Positions 63,921-64,000 of a stretch of 64,000 nt of DNA are shown one piece after another. This stretch comes from Eulemur rufifrons. Lineage: Eukaryota; Chordata; Mammalia; Primates; Lemuridae. The stretch lies in NCBI RefSeq assembly GCF_041146395.1, contig NC_090996.1:28048738-28112737 (forward strand). Direction: 5' to 3'. A program made the position numbers and the translations under genes. The first letter of the stretch is position 1, and every line of letters starts with the position of its first letter. The notes beneath the pieces are model-generated. The model did no database searches, had not been told where the DNA came from, and was given only the letters and a program-made list of their open reading frames with translations.

Positions 63921-64000
63921 AGGGACGCGAGGGAGGGAGGGAGGAGGAAGGATGGACTAAAGCAGACTGGGCATTGGAAAAACAACACAGGCCAGAGGCT

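Overview
The window is nuclear DNA from a primate, most likely a strepsirrhine and probably a lemur. Most of its full-length Alu elements carry a lemur/galago diagnostic set: CTAGCACTCTGGGAGGC in the left arm, GAGCAAGAGCGAGACCCC before the middle A-rich linker, and GCTGTGAGCTAGGCTGACGCCACGG in the right arm. This differs from the anthropoid AluJ/S/Y form. The two genes place it in the segment orthologous to human chromosome 16p13.13, read here in the opposite direction to the human reference. Species and synteny are inferred from remembered sequences, not from a search.

Layout. Positions 1-27,840 hold the 5' part of SNX29 (sorting nexin-29, minus strand): coding exon 1 (27,834-27,840) in a CpG island, coding exon 2 (8,618-8,679) and coding exon 3 (6,553-6,605). 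They are separated by introns full of old and young transposable elements, and the rest of the gene lies beyond base 1. Positions 27,841-33,109 are intergenic, with the SNX29 promoter, an old repeat, an endogenous-retrovirus-type LTR and a MaLR LTR. Positions 33,110-37,425 hold a complete three-exon TNFRSF17 (BCMA, minus strand) encoding 183 residues. Positions 37,426-64,000 lie upstream of TNFRSF17. I found no protein-coding exon there, only Alus, L1 pieces, MaLR and ERV LTRs, MIR/L2-type repeats, hAT and Tigger-type MITEs, microsatellites, a structurally intact tRNA-Ala(AGC)-like sequence and a truncated U6 snRNA copy.

The genes. TNFRSF17 is the plasma-cell receptor for BAFF and APRIL. SNX29 is a RUN/PX-domain protein transcribed in the same direction about 5 kb downstream. 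Nothing in the sequence shows a shared mechanism; they are simply neighbours.

The most notable observations are: a perfect 74-bp spacer-less palindrome (40,951-41,024); a multi-level nest of L1, Alu and U6 retrocopy in SNX29 intron 1; a U6 copy cut at nucleotide 72 and joined to an A tract; an L1 tail in TNFRSF17 intron 2 that looks like a short 3' transduction, next to an Alu that reused the same target site; a fold-back Alu; and a BCMA ectodomain lacking the human N-glycosylation sequon and one codon. I did not find evidence for a wholly new biological system.
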